Source: Paratrimastix pyriformis (Eukaryota; Preaxostyla; Paratrimastigidae). From it: a DNA stretch of 64,000 bases. Position numbers and translations under genes: made by a program. Within the stretch, counting starts at the first letter, position 1. Each line of letters starts with the position of its first letter. The stretch lies in NCBI GenBank assembly GCA_027972325.1, contig JAPMOS010000028.1, positions 1 to 64,000 of the forward strand, in the 5' to 3' direction. The notes beneath the pieces are model-generated. The model was not told the origin of the DNA, made no database searches, and saw only the letters and a program-made list of their open reading frames with translations. Shown in pieces: positions 1-19,668 of the stretch.

Positions 1-174
1 CCTAACCCTAACCCTAACCCTAACCCTAACCCTAACCCTAACCCTAACCCTAACCCTAACCCTAACCCTAACCCTAACCCTAACCCTAACCCTAACCCTA
101 ACCCTAACCCTAACCCTAACCCTAACCCTAACCCTAACCCTAACCCTAACCCTAACCCTAACCCTAACCCTAAC
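1..174. repeat. Telomeric CCCTAA array
   Basis: About 29 uninterrupted copies of CCCTAA run from the first base. This is the C-rich strand of a TTAGGG telomere, so the window starts at the left end of a chromosome. Confidence 0.97.
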
Positions 175-276
175 CCCCCAACCTAACCCTAACGTCCAAC
201 TAACCCTAACGTCCCAGACATAACCCTAACCCCAACATAACCCTAACCCCAACCCTAACCCTAACCCTAACCCTAA
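175..276. repeat. Degenerate telomere transition
   Basis: CCCTAA units here are broken by CCAA, CGTCC and ACATAA insertions. They form a bridge between the pure telomere and the regular 20-bp satellite that follows. Confidence 0.85.
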
Positions 277-896
277 CGTCCCAGACATAACCCTAACGTC
301 CCAGACATAACCCTAACGTCCCAGACATAACCCTAACGTCCCAGACATAACCCTAACGTCCCAGACATAACCCTAACGTCCCAGACATAACCCTAACGTC
401 CCAGACATAACCCTAACGTCCCAGACATAACCCTAACGTCCCAGACATAACCCTAACGTCCCAGACATAACCCTAACGTCCCAGACATAACCCTAACGTC
501 CCAGACATAACCCTAACGTCCCAGACATAACCCTAACGTCCCAGACATAACCCTAACGTCCCAGACATAACCCTAACGTCCCAGACATAACCCTAACGTC
601 CCAGACATAACCCTAACGTCCCAGACATAACCCTAACGTCCCAGACATAACCCTAACGTCCCAGACATAACCCTAACGTCCCAGACATAACCCTAACGTC
701 CCAGACATAACCCTAACGTCCCAGACATAACCCTAACGTCCCAGACATAACCCTAACGTCCCAGACATAACCCTAACGTCCCAGACATAACCCTAACGTC
801 CCAGACATAACCCTAACGTCCCAGACATAACCCTAACGTCCCAGACATAACCCTAACGTCCCAGACATAACCCTAACGTCCCAGACATAACCCTAA
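277..896. repeat. Subtelomeric 20-bp satellite
   Basis: About 31 near-identical copies of a 20-bp unit, CGTCCCAGACATAACCCTAA. Each unit contains one telomeric CCCTAA joined to a 14-bp non-telomeric segment. The copies are almost identical, which implies recent homogenisation. Confidence 0.95.
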
Positions 897-1069
897 CGTC
901 CCAGACATCCCGCTCTCCCAGACATCCCGCTCTCCCAGACATCCCGCTCTCCCAGACATCCCGCTCTCCCAGACATCCCGCTCTCCCAGACATCCCGCTC
1001 TCCCAGACATCCCGCTCTCCCAGACATCCCGCTCTCCCAGACATCCCGCTCTCCCAGACATCCCGCTCT
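897..1069. repeat. Subtelomeric 17-bp satellite
   Basis: About ten copies of a 17-bp unit, CCCAGACATCCCGCTCT. It shares the CCCAGACAT core with the distal 20-bp unit but has lost the telomeric hexamer. Both arrays are open in several frames only because they are repetitive; no gene is called here. Confidence 0.93.
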
Positions 1070-1092
1070 CCAACCCCTTTCTTTCTTCCCCC

Positions 1093-1162
1093 AGCCGGGA
1101 TTCGAACTCCAGTCCTTCACATCAACAAAAAGCGCTTTCCTGCTCGCCTATCGGATCTGAGC
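1093..1162 (-). other. tRNA-like relic (D-arm and T-loop)
   Basis: On the minus strand, 1162-1142 reads GCTC, a loop containing AG...GG, then GAGC, as in a tRNA D-arm. About 30 nt later comes GAGTTCGAATCCC, close to a polymerase III B box and T-loop. I could not fold a convincing anticodon stem, T-stem or acceptor stem, so this is at best a decayed tRNA or tRNA-derived element between the satellites and the first gene. Confidence 0.2.
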
Positions 1163-1201
1163 AAGACAGAAGAATTATCTTCAAGAACAACGAACATGGA
1201 G

Positions 1202-4200
1202 TTATATCCTTCGTTTTCCTGGGTTCGTAACTTGGGTTTGCTGCTGCTGCTGCTGCTGCTGCTTCAAACGGCGCGCTTCGAGACGAGCTTGAACGGACAT
1301 TTCCCGACCTGGAGCAGAAGAAGGTGGCGGGGCAAATTCCAGAGCAGCCCCCGGTGCTAACGCGGGGGGAGAGACCCAAGGTTCCGGCTTGTGTCCCGCG
1401 GTTGCGGGCTCACGGTCGAGTTCGATCGTGCCGGCCACCCCCGAAGCCCCCGAGAAGCTGCCTCGTCTCGCACCTGGAGTGGCCGAGGGCGGCAGGACAA
1501 TGCGCGGGATCGTCGGTCGAGAACCAGGTGTTTGGGTTGCGGCGAGTGGAGGCTTGTTGAGCCCTCTTGATGCAGATGCGGGCGCTGGTCGGGACAAGGC
1601 CGCTGCTGCGGTTGTGGGTCGACTGGCCGGGGCGTTCATCGAGCCAACGTTGGACGCGGCGCTTCGTGTTGCCCCGAGGTCGAATGGGTCAGAACCGCCG
1701 CTGGCCGGGAATGGTGGGGGAGGAAGGTCGCTCAGGTTGGTGGTCAGAGTCATGGTTTGCAAGGTGAGCGGAGTCTGGATCGCCGAGGAGTGGGTGCTCG
1801 ACAGCTCATCGCGCAGTCTCAGCCGCTCGGCTGCCACAGCGGGCGGCATCCGCAAACCGCAACGAATTTTGAAGGAATCCCGCACTTGCCGATGGAAGGC
1901 GCTCACCAGAAGCTTGTGCTGCAACATCAAAGTCTGCACAGGAAAAAGGGCAACCGCAGGAAAAGAAGAGACGGATGAAGGAAAAGGCACAGGGTCATGA
2001 CCCGGATCGAGTAGTCGACAACAGACGTCGTGCTCTTTGTGTCCCGAGGCAATGAGCTTCTCCTTCTCGGCGAGTTGGTTCTGCAGCGTTTCCACAGAGA
2101 GCGGCTAACGAATGGATGAGATTTGCGATTAGGACGACCCGATGTCCAACAGACCGCCTCTGTGGCAAACGGAAAGGCAACAGCCATCCGAGAAGGGCAG
2201 ATGAGAAAAAGCAGGACAGCCGAAATGGGACAGACCGGCCTTGGAGCGCCCCTCATCGGCGGCACGACGGGCTTTTTCCTCACTGATTTGCGTGTCGAGA
2301 CGAGCCTGGAGCGAGGCCGCGTTTCGGCGAGCCTCCTCGGCTGCCTGGAGCGCCGTGTCGAGGCTCTTTTGCAAGGTCGCCCGCTGAAGCTGGGCCTCTT
2401 CGACGCTCCTCTGGCGGTCGTCCAGCTGCTTCTGAACGGACGCCTCCTCCTGGCGGCGCCGGCGGAGATCCTCCTCGAGAGCGGCCACTAGAACCCCGAA
2501 CCCCAAGCGGTGCAAAGGTCGGACCCGGCCAAGCGGCAATGCGAACACACGGACCCTTGGCTTGTGCTGCCCCGAGCTGCTCGCGGGCCTCTTCCAAAGA
2601 GGCGCTCCTCTCGAGCTGCCGGGGCACATCCGCCAGCCGCTTCTCCAGCTCAGCAACCCGGGAGGCCTCCTGCCAATGGGGAAACAAACGAGTAGGAAAG
2701 CCAACAGGGTTAGGGTAATCGACGGTGGGGGAGTGGGGAACCGCAAGGCAGCGGCTCGCAGGGACCTGGCCTGCCTGAAGCAGAGCGTGATTCACTGAGT
2801 CGACTTCAGCACGGGCCTGCAAAATTCCGCGTGTCAACAGAGCGGGACGTTAAGGGGGGGTGGGGGGGGTGGGTGAGACGAGGTGATTATCTCATTTTCA
2901 GCAGGGTCTGCCCGGGTTGCGGACCTCTTCTGCCTTGCGCATGGATGCCTCGGCGTCGGCCCGGGCAGCCGTGAGCTGCTCCTGGACAGCTTGGAGTTCG
3001 TTCTGCACTTCACCCAGGCGTCCTTCTGCCTGACCGCGCGCCCCCTCAAAGGTGGCCGCCCGAGCTTGCCACTCGCTCAGCTGCCCCCGAAGGGACTCGC
3101 ATTCGTCCTGAGCGCGGTGCAAGGCTTCCTGGGCTATCTCCAAGCGGCCTCGGGTCTCGGCCAGAGAACTCCGGAGCGTCTCCGTCTCCGCAGCGGCCTG
3201 ATCGAGAGAAGGGACAGGCGATCGAGAGGAAGGGCCAGTGATCGAGAGCGAGCGGAAGGACTGGTAATCGAGAGCGAGCGAAAAAACAGGGTCCGCTGGG
3301 CCCAGAGGCAGCAGGCTGAGAGGGTCCGACCTGAACCTTCAGTCCTTCGGCCTGTGCTTCCCGGACGCGAGCCTCATCGATCTGGGCCGTGGCTGCGGCC
3401 AGGCGGGCCCTGAGGGCCTCCATCTCGGCACGGGCCTCCTGATGCTTCAGCGCGGCTTGGTCAGAGGCCCCGGTCAGGGCCTGCTGAGCGGCACTCAGGG
3501 CTGACGCCAGCTGGACGCGCTCCTGTTGCCAGGTGGCTCGCTCGCCCTGACGGTAAATCGTGAAGATCCGCCCGCGTCAAGGCGCCCAGACCTCCCACTT
3601 GCGGCGCTCTTCGTCGAATGCGGCCCTTTCTTGGTCGTGCCGCTCGCCGGCCTTGACGTGAAGGAGCCGTTCCTGGGCGGTGCCCTCAAGCTGTGCATTC
3701 CCAGCCGACGAACAGATCCGCAGTGCCGTCCGGCGATGGACAAGCAAGGACCACATGAGACCGCGGGTGGACAGGCAAGGACCACATGAGAGACCACGGG
3801 AGGGCCAACAAACCTGATCGCGCGCCTGCTCGAGCTGGGTCGTCAGGGAGCGTGCCTCTCGGGTGGCCTCCTCTGCGTGCTTTTGGGCCGCCTCCAGCTG
3901 GCCGTGTGCCTCCTCGAGCGCTCTCCGGAGCTCGGCCTCCCGGCGGTCCTCGAGCTGGCCCTCTTCGGGAGGTGGGGCTACCTGCACGCCCACGGCCAAC
4001 CGAAGGGGCGGGGCCGGAGGGGCGGGCGTCTGGGTGCCGAAGTGGACCAGGCAAGGCCCGGCTTCCTCCCGAGCGCCCAGCTCACCTGTCCCGCGTGTCG
4101 TCGCGCAAGCGTGGGTGAATTGAAGGCGCACAGGGCGGCAGCAGAGGGGCGACCCGCGCCGAGGACGGGCAAACGAGGAACCGACCGGGTCTGGCGTCCT

Positions 4201-7200
4201 CGGTGGGCAGCAGGTCCAGGGGCACCGGCCCCGGCGCGGCCGTGGCGCCCAGTGCGGTGACGTGCTCCAGGGTCCGGGTCAGCTCTTGCAGCCGCAGCTG
4301 CAGGTCGACCCGCTCCCCCGCCAGCTGCCTCTGTGCGGCCTCGGCTTCGCTGTGGGCAGCGACCAGGCCCGAGTGATCCCGCTGCAGCTGCGCCAGGGTG
4401 CCCTCCCGCTCGGCCAGGGCGCTGCGGCGCAGGACGAAGGCCATGAAAGTCATGTCGGGAGGCGCCACAATGAGCCGGCCGAGGAATGCGGCTATTCGAG
4501 CGTCGCCATGGGCATGGGGCGGACCTGGCCGTGGCTGTATTGGCCTGCTCGAGGGCTCGAATGCGAACCAGAAGTGAATCGACCCTGCCGTCAGCCTCGG
4601 CTGCTCGGCGGGCTTTCTCCGCGAGGCCCTGCAGCCAGGGTGAGACAGAATGGGCCGGTTCGGAGTCGTCGCTCGCATGATGGATGGTGTTCCTCGTGCC
4701 CTCGCTGCCGACGAGGGTCCGGACGGACCTCTTCGAGGCGCTTGAAGGCCTCCCGCTGGGCAGCCAACTCGGCCCTGAGGAGCCCCTCGGCCTCCCTGCG
4801 TTCATGCAGCTCCGCCCGCGACTTGGCAAGCTCGGCAGCGGCCTTCTCGGCCCTTTCCCGGCTGCGAGGCGCCACGCACGGGAAGAAATGTGCCCCTTCG
4901 TCGTCACGTGCTTTCGTCTGGGAAGCGGGCACTGAAGGGTGATGGAGGCGACAGACAGTGCCACCACCTCCAGGGCCGTGGCAGGATTCTCGCCAACTGC
5001 CCGCGGGTGCCCCGACCCACCCACCAAGAATGGAAAAGCCGTATGAGAACCCCATGCGAACGGCCCAACGGCTCGATGGCGGGATGAGGGAGAGACCGAC
5101 CCTCGCTGACGGTGCCGGCGGGACCCGGGGGCCCCGGGCTGATGACGGCGGGCTTCTCCTTTTCGATGCGCTCCTCCAGGGTCTGCAGGCGCGATTTGAG
5201 CAGCGCGTTGTCCGTCCTGCCGCCCGCCCGCCCGCCCGCCCGCAAGCCCGCAAGCCCGCAAGCCCGCCCGCCCGCACCGAGCACCGCAGAAAATGAAGCC
5301 AACGGCGACGCCACCAGCATCCCAGGCAGGGGGTGGCAGTTGGGTGGTTGGTCAGACGCTGCCGTTTGGAGCTGCACGGCGAACGACTCGAGGCGGGTGG
5401 CACGCTCGGCCAGCTGGGCCCGCAGGCTGCTGCGCTCCACCTCGAGGGCGCTGGCGGACTCGCGAGCCTGCTGCAGCTGGGTGGCCGCATCCTCGAGGCG
5501 CCTGCTCCGCTCCTGAGCCTGCGAGATGTGTGCGTGTGTGTTTGTGTGTTTGTGTGTTTGTGTGTTTGTGTGTTTGTGTGTTTGTGTGTATTCGTGTGTA
5601 TTAGTGTGTATTAGTGTGTATTTGTGTGTATTTTTGTGTATTTGTGTATTTGTATTTGTGTATTTGTATTTGTGTGTGTTTGTGTATTTGTGTGTATTTG
5701 TGTCGAGTAAAGAAGGAAAGGAGTAACGGGAAAACAAAAAACAGAGAGGTCGAAGAGACAGCACGAATGTCACTGCACCCGTGGGCGAAGGAATCCCCTG
5801 TGGAGGGCGTTTGATAGGCTCGTTAGGGAGAGGACTGTGTTAGGGGACTCTGTGTATTTGTGTATTTGTGTGTTTGATGTTGACGTGCTCTTCCGCCTGA
5901 GCGCTTTGACGTTGACTGACCCTTGTTCGCTGCCGCCTGCTTGAGTATGTTGGCCTGGTGGACACTGCTTGACTATGGCGCTTCCCTCGTGGATTGTGCC
6001 TACATTTCTTGCGGTGTCTTTCTTCCCTCTTTTTAATCTTGATCTGGCCTATGACTGGGTGATGTACGTTGACCTGCCCGATTTCGAATGGTCTCCCTGG
6101 ATGCTGCATTGGGTGCCGGCACCCAGCAGCGCCCGGACCTGGTGCTGCGCTCGGACACTGAAAAAGATTGTGCTCCTGAACTTACAGTCCCCTCGGAGCA
6201 CAACGTGAGTGCGGCACACGAGCGTAAAGCAGACCGCTATCTGGCCCTGACCCGCGACCTGGCGGTGAAGGGCTGGACGGTGGAGCTTGTCCCCTTTGAG
6301 GTGGGCTCCATCGGGTTCCTGACACGTTCATTACATGCCATGACCCGACTGCTGGACATTGGCCCCAAAATCCTCTCTGACAGTGCCCTGCGCTGCAGTT
6401 ACTGGATCTTCCTGTCCCGGGGCGACCAAGTGTGGACCCCATGGGCGATCCATCTGTGACTGTCCATGTCCCGTTCATTCGCTCGTCCCGTCCCGTGGCC
6501 CCCGGAGGTGGTGGCACTGCCCCTAGCGCTCCGATCAGATGAGTGCCACTACGCTTTCCGGATCTCCCCGCCTTGTGGGGATGGGCCGTTTTCTTTCCAC
6601 ACCCCGGCCCTGTCTCATCTCGTCCCGTCCCGTCCCGTCCCGTCCCGTCCCCGTCCCCGTCCCCCGTCCCGTCCCCGTCCCGTCCCCGTCCCGTCCCCGT
6701 CCCGTCCGTCATCGATGCTCGACATTTTCTTGCGCACCCATTCGAAAAGGTCTGCCATATGCTCCGATTGCCCTTTGTCTCGCCTGTGTCGGGGACCCCT
6801 TTGGCGCGGCACATGCTGCTGCTGTGCGATGTGGTGAGAACGTGAGCTGTGATGGATCCCTTGTGGGTCCTGATTTCGTTTTCGGATGTTGACGTGCTCT
6901 TCCCTGAGCGCTTTGACGTTGACTGACCCTTGCTCGCTGCCGCCTGCTTGCGTATGTTGGCCTGGTGGACACTGCTTCCCTCGACTGTGCCGGCATTTCT
7001 TGCGGTGTCTTTTGAAATGTGTTTTTGTGGGTGTTTGGGTGTGTCAGCGGAGTCCCAGCCAAGGCAGAGCGAGCAACCAACGAGCCCGTCCGGACCTCGT
7101 GGGCGACCTCCTCGGCCCGGGTGGCGCGAGCTTCCAAATCGGCCGCGCGTGTGGCGAGCTGGCCCATCTCCTCCAGGCGGCGCTGCATCCGCTCGCAGCG

Positions 7201-9834
7201 GACCCGCAGCTCACTCGTCTCGGAGACTTGTGCCCGCAGCATGTCCGCCTCGTCTTGCATCTGCTGCCGCGCGGCCATGGCCTCGGCCAGCTGCGCGCAG
7301 CCCACGGCGGGGCGTGCAGGGTCAGGGCGCAAGAGCAACGGGGAGATGACAGATGGGACGTGTGGTACGTGTGGTACGTGTGGTACGTGTGGTACGTGTG
7401 GTACGTGTGGTACGTGTGGTACGTGTGGTACGTGTGGTACGTGTGGTACGTGTGGTACGTGTGGTACGTGTGGTACGTGTGGTACGTGTGGTACGTGTGG
7501 GGCGTGGGGATCTGCTTGTGGGACCGTGCGCGCCCGGACCTGGTGCTCCAGAGTGGAGAGGGCAGCCTGACGTGGCGAGTCGGGGGAGAAGGCCGACTCG
7601 ACCGAGGAGGCGCTTGCCCCGGGGATGCTCGATGCGAGCGAGGGCGCCGGGGTGGCCAGCGGGAAGCTCCCGACGGGACCGACTCGCGCCGGGGTGGCCG
7701 AACAGTCGCCGGCGCCCGATGGGGTGCGCCCCCGAGGCTGGCCAGAGGGCCCGAAGATGAGGCCGCTCTCTTCCTCCCTGCCCACCGATCGCATGGCCAT
7801 CCCCGAACGATACGCGATCGTGAGCACCCGAGGGATCGAGGAGATGGGGGTGCCAGATTGGCAGCGCGTGCGTTGGGCGTGGGGGGCGTGGGGGCGTGGG
7901 GGCGTGGGGGGCGTGGGGGGGCGTGGGGGCGTGGGGGCGTGGGGGCGTGGGGGCGTGTGGGGCGTGTGGGGCGTGTGGGGCGTGTGGGGCGTGTGGGCGT
8001 GTGGGGCGTGTGGGGCGTGTGGGGCGTGTGGGGCGTGTGGGGCGTGTGGGGCGTGTGGGGCGTGTGGGGCGTGTGGGGCGTGTGGGGCGTGTGGGGCGTG
8101 TGGGGCGTGTGGGGCGTGTGGGGCGTGTGGGGCGTGTGGGGCGTGGGGGGCGTGTGGTGCTTCTTGACCAACCCGAGACGGACCGAGGCGACCGGGGCCC
8201 CACGAGTTTTATGGTCTCCTGCAACTGATCGCGTTCTCGTTCGAGGGCCTGATAGTGCTGCTGCAAGGTGGCGTGCTCGTTCTCCAGGGCTTGAAGACGC
8301 GCCATCAGGTGTTGGGGGGCGCTGCCATCCCCCTCGGCGACCGGGGATGCGCACACCCGCTGCCCCCGCGGCACCCAACCCAAAGGATGCGCGGGAGGTG
8401 GTGAGTCCCACTTCCCGCCAGGGAGGGACACCGGCCCGACTGACCGTGGAGCCGACGGGTGAGCCGGAACGGGCCCGGGCCGAGGTCGCGCCAGGATCCC
8501 GCGGGACCGGGAGCAGATCATCGCCAATCACATTCATCAAGGCACTCGGCCCCGCAAGGTTCGTGCCGTCGCCCAGCGCCTCCAGTTGGCTCAGCGGATC
8601 GGTCAGGTCCGAGGGCCGGTCGAAGTGCAGCCGGGCCTCGCCCAGACCGCCCGTGTCGTTGTCCTGCGGCTCTGCGGGAGTGAAAAGGGGATGAGCCGAT
8701 GCGAGTGCTTGAGCCCCCGATCCGTGGTCGCGCTCTCCCCCAGGCACAGACGGGCTGCAGTCCCCTCGCTGGCAGGCATAGGCGGGGTCGCGGGCATCCT
8801 GATCGGGCCGGCCGTGACGGGCGAGGGGCCCGCCAACCCTCGGGCTGGCGTATGAATGACATCTGCTGTCTGCCAGACAAAGGGACTTCCTGAGGCCGAG
8901 GGTGCTTCGGGATGAGCAGCAGCCTGCCGGGCATCCTCATCTGCCGGAGTGCAGGCGGGGCCACGGGCGGGGCTGGGATTGGGCGACCTATGCCAGTGAA
9001 GAGGGGACCGGATGTGGGGCGAGCACGTCTGGGCCACAGGCGGAAGGTCAGGGAAAAAAGCAAGGGTGGCACTGGCAAGAGGAGGCCGGGGGCAGACCCT
9101 GGGCCCGTATCGAGGTAGTCGCTCATGAACTGCGGCCCCAGTCCCGACACCCATGAGGCAGAAAAAGGGGGTCAGAGAGGAGATGGTCAGAGATCGGGGT
9201 GAAGGACTTGGTGAGGGTGCAGTGGAGAGGTGGAGGGAGCGAGCGGCCGGCCCAGAGGGCGCGGACGGACCTCGCGGATGGCTTCCATCAGGGCCTTGCG
9301 GTCCTCGTTGGAGGGCAACCCGCAAAGGTACTCTTCGAGGGTATCCGATTGGGACACAGCCACAGCACAAAGGAGGCCTTTAGCCATATCGATGAGCGAA
9401 GCCTGTTGGCAGCACCCACCGCGCATCCGGGCCGGGAACGCATCAGGAAGGGTGCGGGTGCGGGGAAAGAAGGAAGGGGACCGCTCTGACCTCAGTGCCG
9501 GTGTTCCACTCGGGATTGCTTCGGAAGGTGATCGAAAGGTCGCCATAAAATTCAACCATGGCCGCCGTGAGGGCCTGGCAGGCCTCCCCATAGCCGGTGC
9601 CAACGTCCAGATGCAGAGAATGGGTCGGGGCGCTAGGAAGGGCATCATCGGTAATGTCTCGACTTCAAGGGAGCAAAACAGACATCCTCCTGAAGATCGC
9701 CTCAAAGAGGCTTCCATTCTGAACGACGGGATCGGCGAAGGAACCGCATCGTAGCTTGGGATCATCGGCGAAGGTATTCATCCATGAAATGAGAAGATTT
9801 TCAACAACATCGGTACTCGGTGAGGTGCCGCTGG
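1202..9834 (-). CDS. HOOK-domain long coiled-coil protein
   Basis: Probable microtubule or dynein adaptor of the Hook/HkRP/NuMA type. The ATG at 9834 opens a HOOK-like globular domain split over three exons (about 9834-9713, 9583-9490, 9420-9268), containing [15 protein letters not shown], then [15 protein letters not shown], then [16 protein letters not shown]. These resemble the helices by which Hook proteins bind dynein light intermediate chain. Many further exons down to about 2035 encode heptad-rich coiled coil, for example near 8300, 7300, 5500, 4850, 4400, 3900, 3500 and 3100. The last exons encode a Pro/Ser/Ala-rich tail ending in a Q8 run and the stop at 1202. Introns are long and full of tandem repeats; the one at about 7095-5525 holds a retroelement fossil. 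The start lies 101 bp from the divergent PLA2 gene. Family assignment rests on recalled Hook sequences; exact exon edges are approximate. Confidence 0.7.
5528..5706. repeat. TGTGTTTG/TGTGTATT microsatellite (intron)
   Basis: TG- and T-rich degenerate microsatellite immediately upstream (in the minus sense) of a coiled-coil exon of the HOOK-domain gene. It is intronic. Confidence 0.8.
5876..7013 (+). mobile_element. Retroelement fossil with direct flanking repeats
   Basis: Two direct copies of a roughly 130-bp segment (5876-6021 and 6885-7013) flank about 860 bp. Between them, on the plus strand at about 6088-6459, is a fragment containing [29 protein letters not shown] and [14 protein letters not shown]. 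This pattern is typical of the C-terminal PD-(D/E)XK-like region found at the end of some retroelement polyproteins. No reverse transcriptase is visible, so the element is a broken remnant. It sits entirely within an intron of the HOOK-domain gene. The flanking copies differ only modestly, so it is not very old. Whether the direct repeats are true element ends or a local duplication is unknown. Confidence 0.45.
6622..6712. repeat. CCCGT pentanucleotide array
   Basis: Simple CCCGT/CCCCGT array lying between the two direct repeats of the fossil element, inside the same intron. Confidence 0.85.
7357..7501. repeat. 9-bp GTGTGGTAC satellite (intron)
   Basis: About 16 perfect tandem copies of GTGTGGTAC in a HOOK-gene intron. 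The nine-base period leaves long open frames in all phases, which explains the repetitive reading frames seen here. Confidence 0.92.
7879..8156. repeat. GGGGCGTGT/GGGGCGTG satellite (intron)
   Basis: About 30 copies of an 8-9-bp GGGGCGTGT-like unit in another HOOK-gene intron. The unit is related in composition to the preceding GTGTGGTAC array but is a distinct sequence. Confidence 0.92.
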
Positions 9835-9935
9835 CCATTGTGGTGAGTCGTCAGAGCCCCCCTCCCTGCGCGGGGCCGAAATTCGAATGGAGTTAGGGAG
9901 TCGGACCCACGTCGTGGTACACTGAGCCCTGAACT

Positions 9936-10855
9936 ATGTCCCGATTTTCCGGACTGATATTGTGCGCAATCTTCGTCCTTGCGAAGGCTGAAGATGTTCC
10001 ATTCGATTTTGGTGACCTTTTTGGCGGCCTTGGACGCGGGCCCGCTCAATGTGAAATGGCATGCAGCGACGGAAGCACACCTTTTGCTCGTCAAGGGCAT
10101 GTTCCATCCCACAACGGGTTTGCCCATCTCATTCAGCATCATTTGGTCACTTCAGCGTCTTCGGGATAGGTGTGGTTCCCCGAAGTATGGCAATCACATT
10201 GACATTCCCCTGTTCGAGTCCTGTTGCAACGACCACGACGGTTTGTATTTTCGCCACAACATTCTCCGAACTCACTTTGGATGTATTTTGGGGGATGCCT
10301 TCAGAGTGCTATGATCGGTGTGGTGCTGATCGGAAGCAATGTGACGCTGCCTTCGAGCAATGCATGCAAGCGAAGTGTGCCGCTGTGTCGGATGTGCTGC
10401 CCAGCAATCCGTTTTCCAACTTGGTCGAAGGAGCCATCACCTCGTGCGGCAGCCTGGCGGGCGTCATGGCCACCACGGTCAAGACCTGGGGATGCTCCGC
10501 CTTCCTGGACTCCCAGGAGGAGGGCGCCTGCCAGTGCCCTGAGGGGGCCACCTTGCAGCGCCGCAAGAGCGAGCAGACCAGCATTTTGGGGATCATTGGC
10601 GAGGCCTTTGTCGAGCGGGCTGCCCAGTCGGGCGGCCTGGGCTCCATGATGCAGGCCGTCCAGGGCCTCAACACCCTGCTGGGCGAAGCCCGGGCCCTCA
10701 AGGCAGCCGAGGAGGCCCAGCAGAAGCTTGGCGTTGGCCCCGAGGGGGCGTCCCCCCGGACACCGACCTCCTCCCCTCCTCCTCCTCCGGGCAGACCCGC
10801 TCGCCCCTTGGTCCCTCCCACCCCAAGCCCCGAAACGGCCCACACCGATCTGTAA
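9936..10855 (+). CDS. Secreted group XII-like phospholipase A2
   Basis: Three exons: 9936-10117, 10170-10240 and 10305-10855, giving 267 residues with consistent phases. The N-terminus (MSRFSGLILCAIFVLAKA) is a signal peptide. The mature protein contains CSDGSTPF, then CGSPKYGN, then the phospholipase A2 active-site motif CCNDHDECYDRCG formed exactly across the second splice junction. Downstream CDAAFEQCMQAKC and FLDSQEEGACQCP match group XII secreted PLA2. The catalytic His of the HD pair is present, unlike in the inactive group XIIB proteins. The enzyme is expected to hydrolyse the sn-2 ester of phospholipids outside the cell or in the secretory lumen, using calcium. After the cysteine-rich core there is a longer helical and Pro-rich C-terminal tail than in animal members. 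It is divergent from the HOOK gene, with 101 bp between start codons. Confidence 0.88.
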
Positions 10856-11138
10856 TGAACGAAACACTGTCCATGTAAGTTTTCGTCCTGTTGAGCCCCA
10901 CCCAGGCCAGCCAGCCACCGACCATGAAGAGAGCAGCACCGGGGGGTGAGGTGGGTGGGTTCGGGGCCATCACATCACCAGGAACGAAAAGCGACGAATC
11001 GGTCGACGCGCCCCTCCGTGGCAGGCGTCCCTCGCGCCGTGTCCCCGTCCGCGCTTTTGGCTCAGCTCTTGGGCACGGGTTGGGCCGGCTCACTGGCGAG
11101 CACCGCTGTTTGCCATCGACGGCCGCGGCAGGGGCCGC

Positions 11139-19660
<8,522 letters not shown>

Positions 19661-19668
<8 letters not shown>

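Noticed and set aside
277-1069. Minus-strand ORFs rich in MSGRAGCLGERDVWES-like repeats
   Set aside because: They arise only because 17-bp and 20-bp satellite periods avoid stops; no unique sequence supports a protein.
277-1069. Regular short repeats suggesting a CRISPR array
   Set aside because: Repeats are directly tandem with no unique spacers, and the locus is a eukaryotic telomere.
2701-2720. Interstitial telomere repeat (AGGGTTAGGG) marking a fusion site
   Set aside because: Only about one and a half units are present; expected by chance in a GC-rich intron near a telomere.
6088-6459. A complete plus-strand host gene within the HOOK intron
   Set aside because: The fragment matches the end of retroelement polyproteins and lacks a convincing start; called as an element fossil instead.
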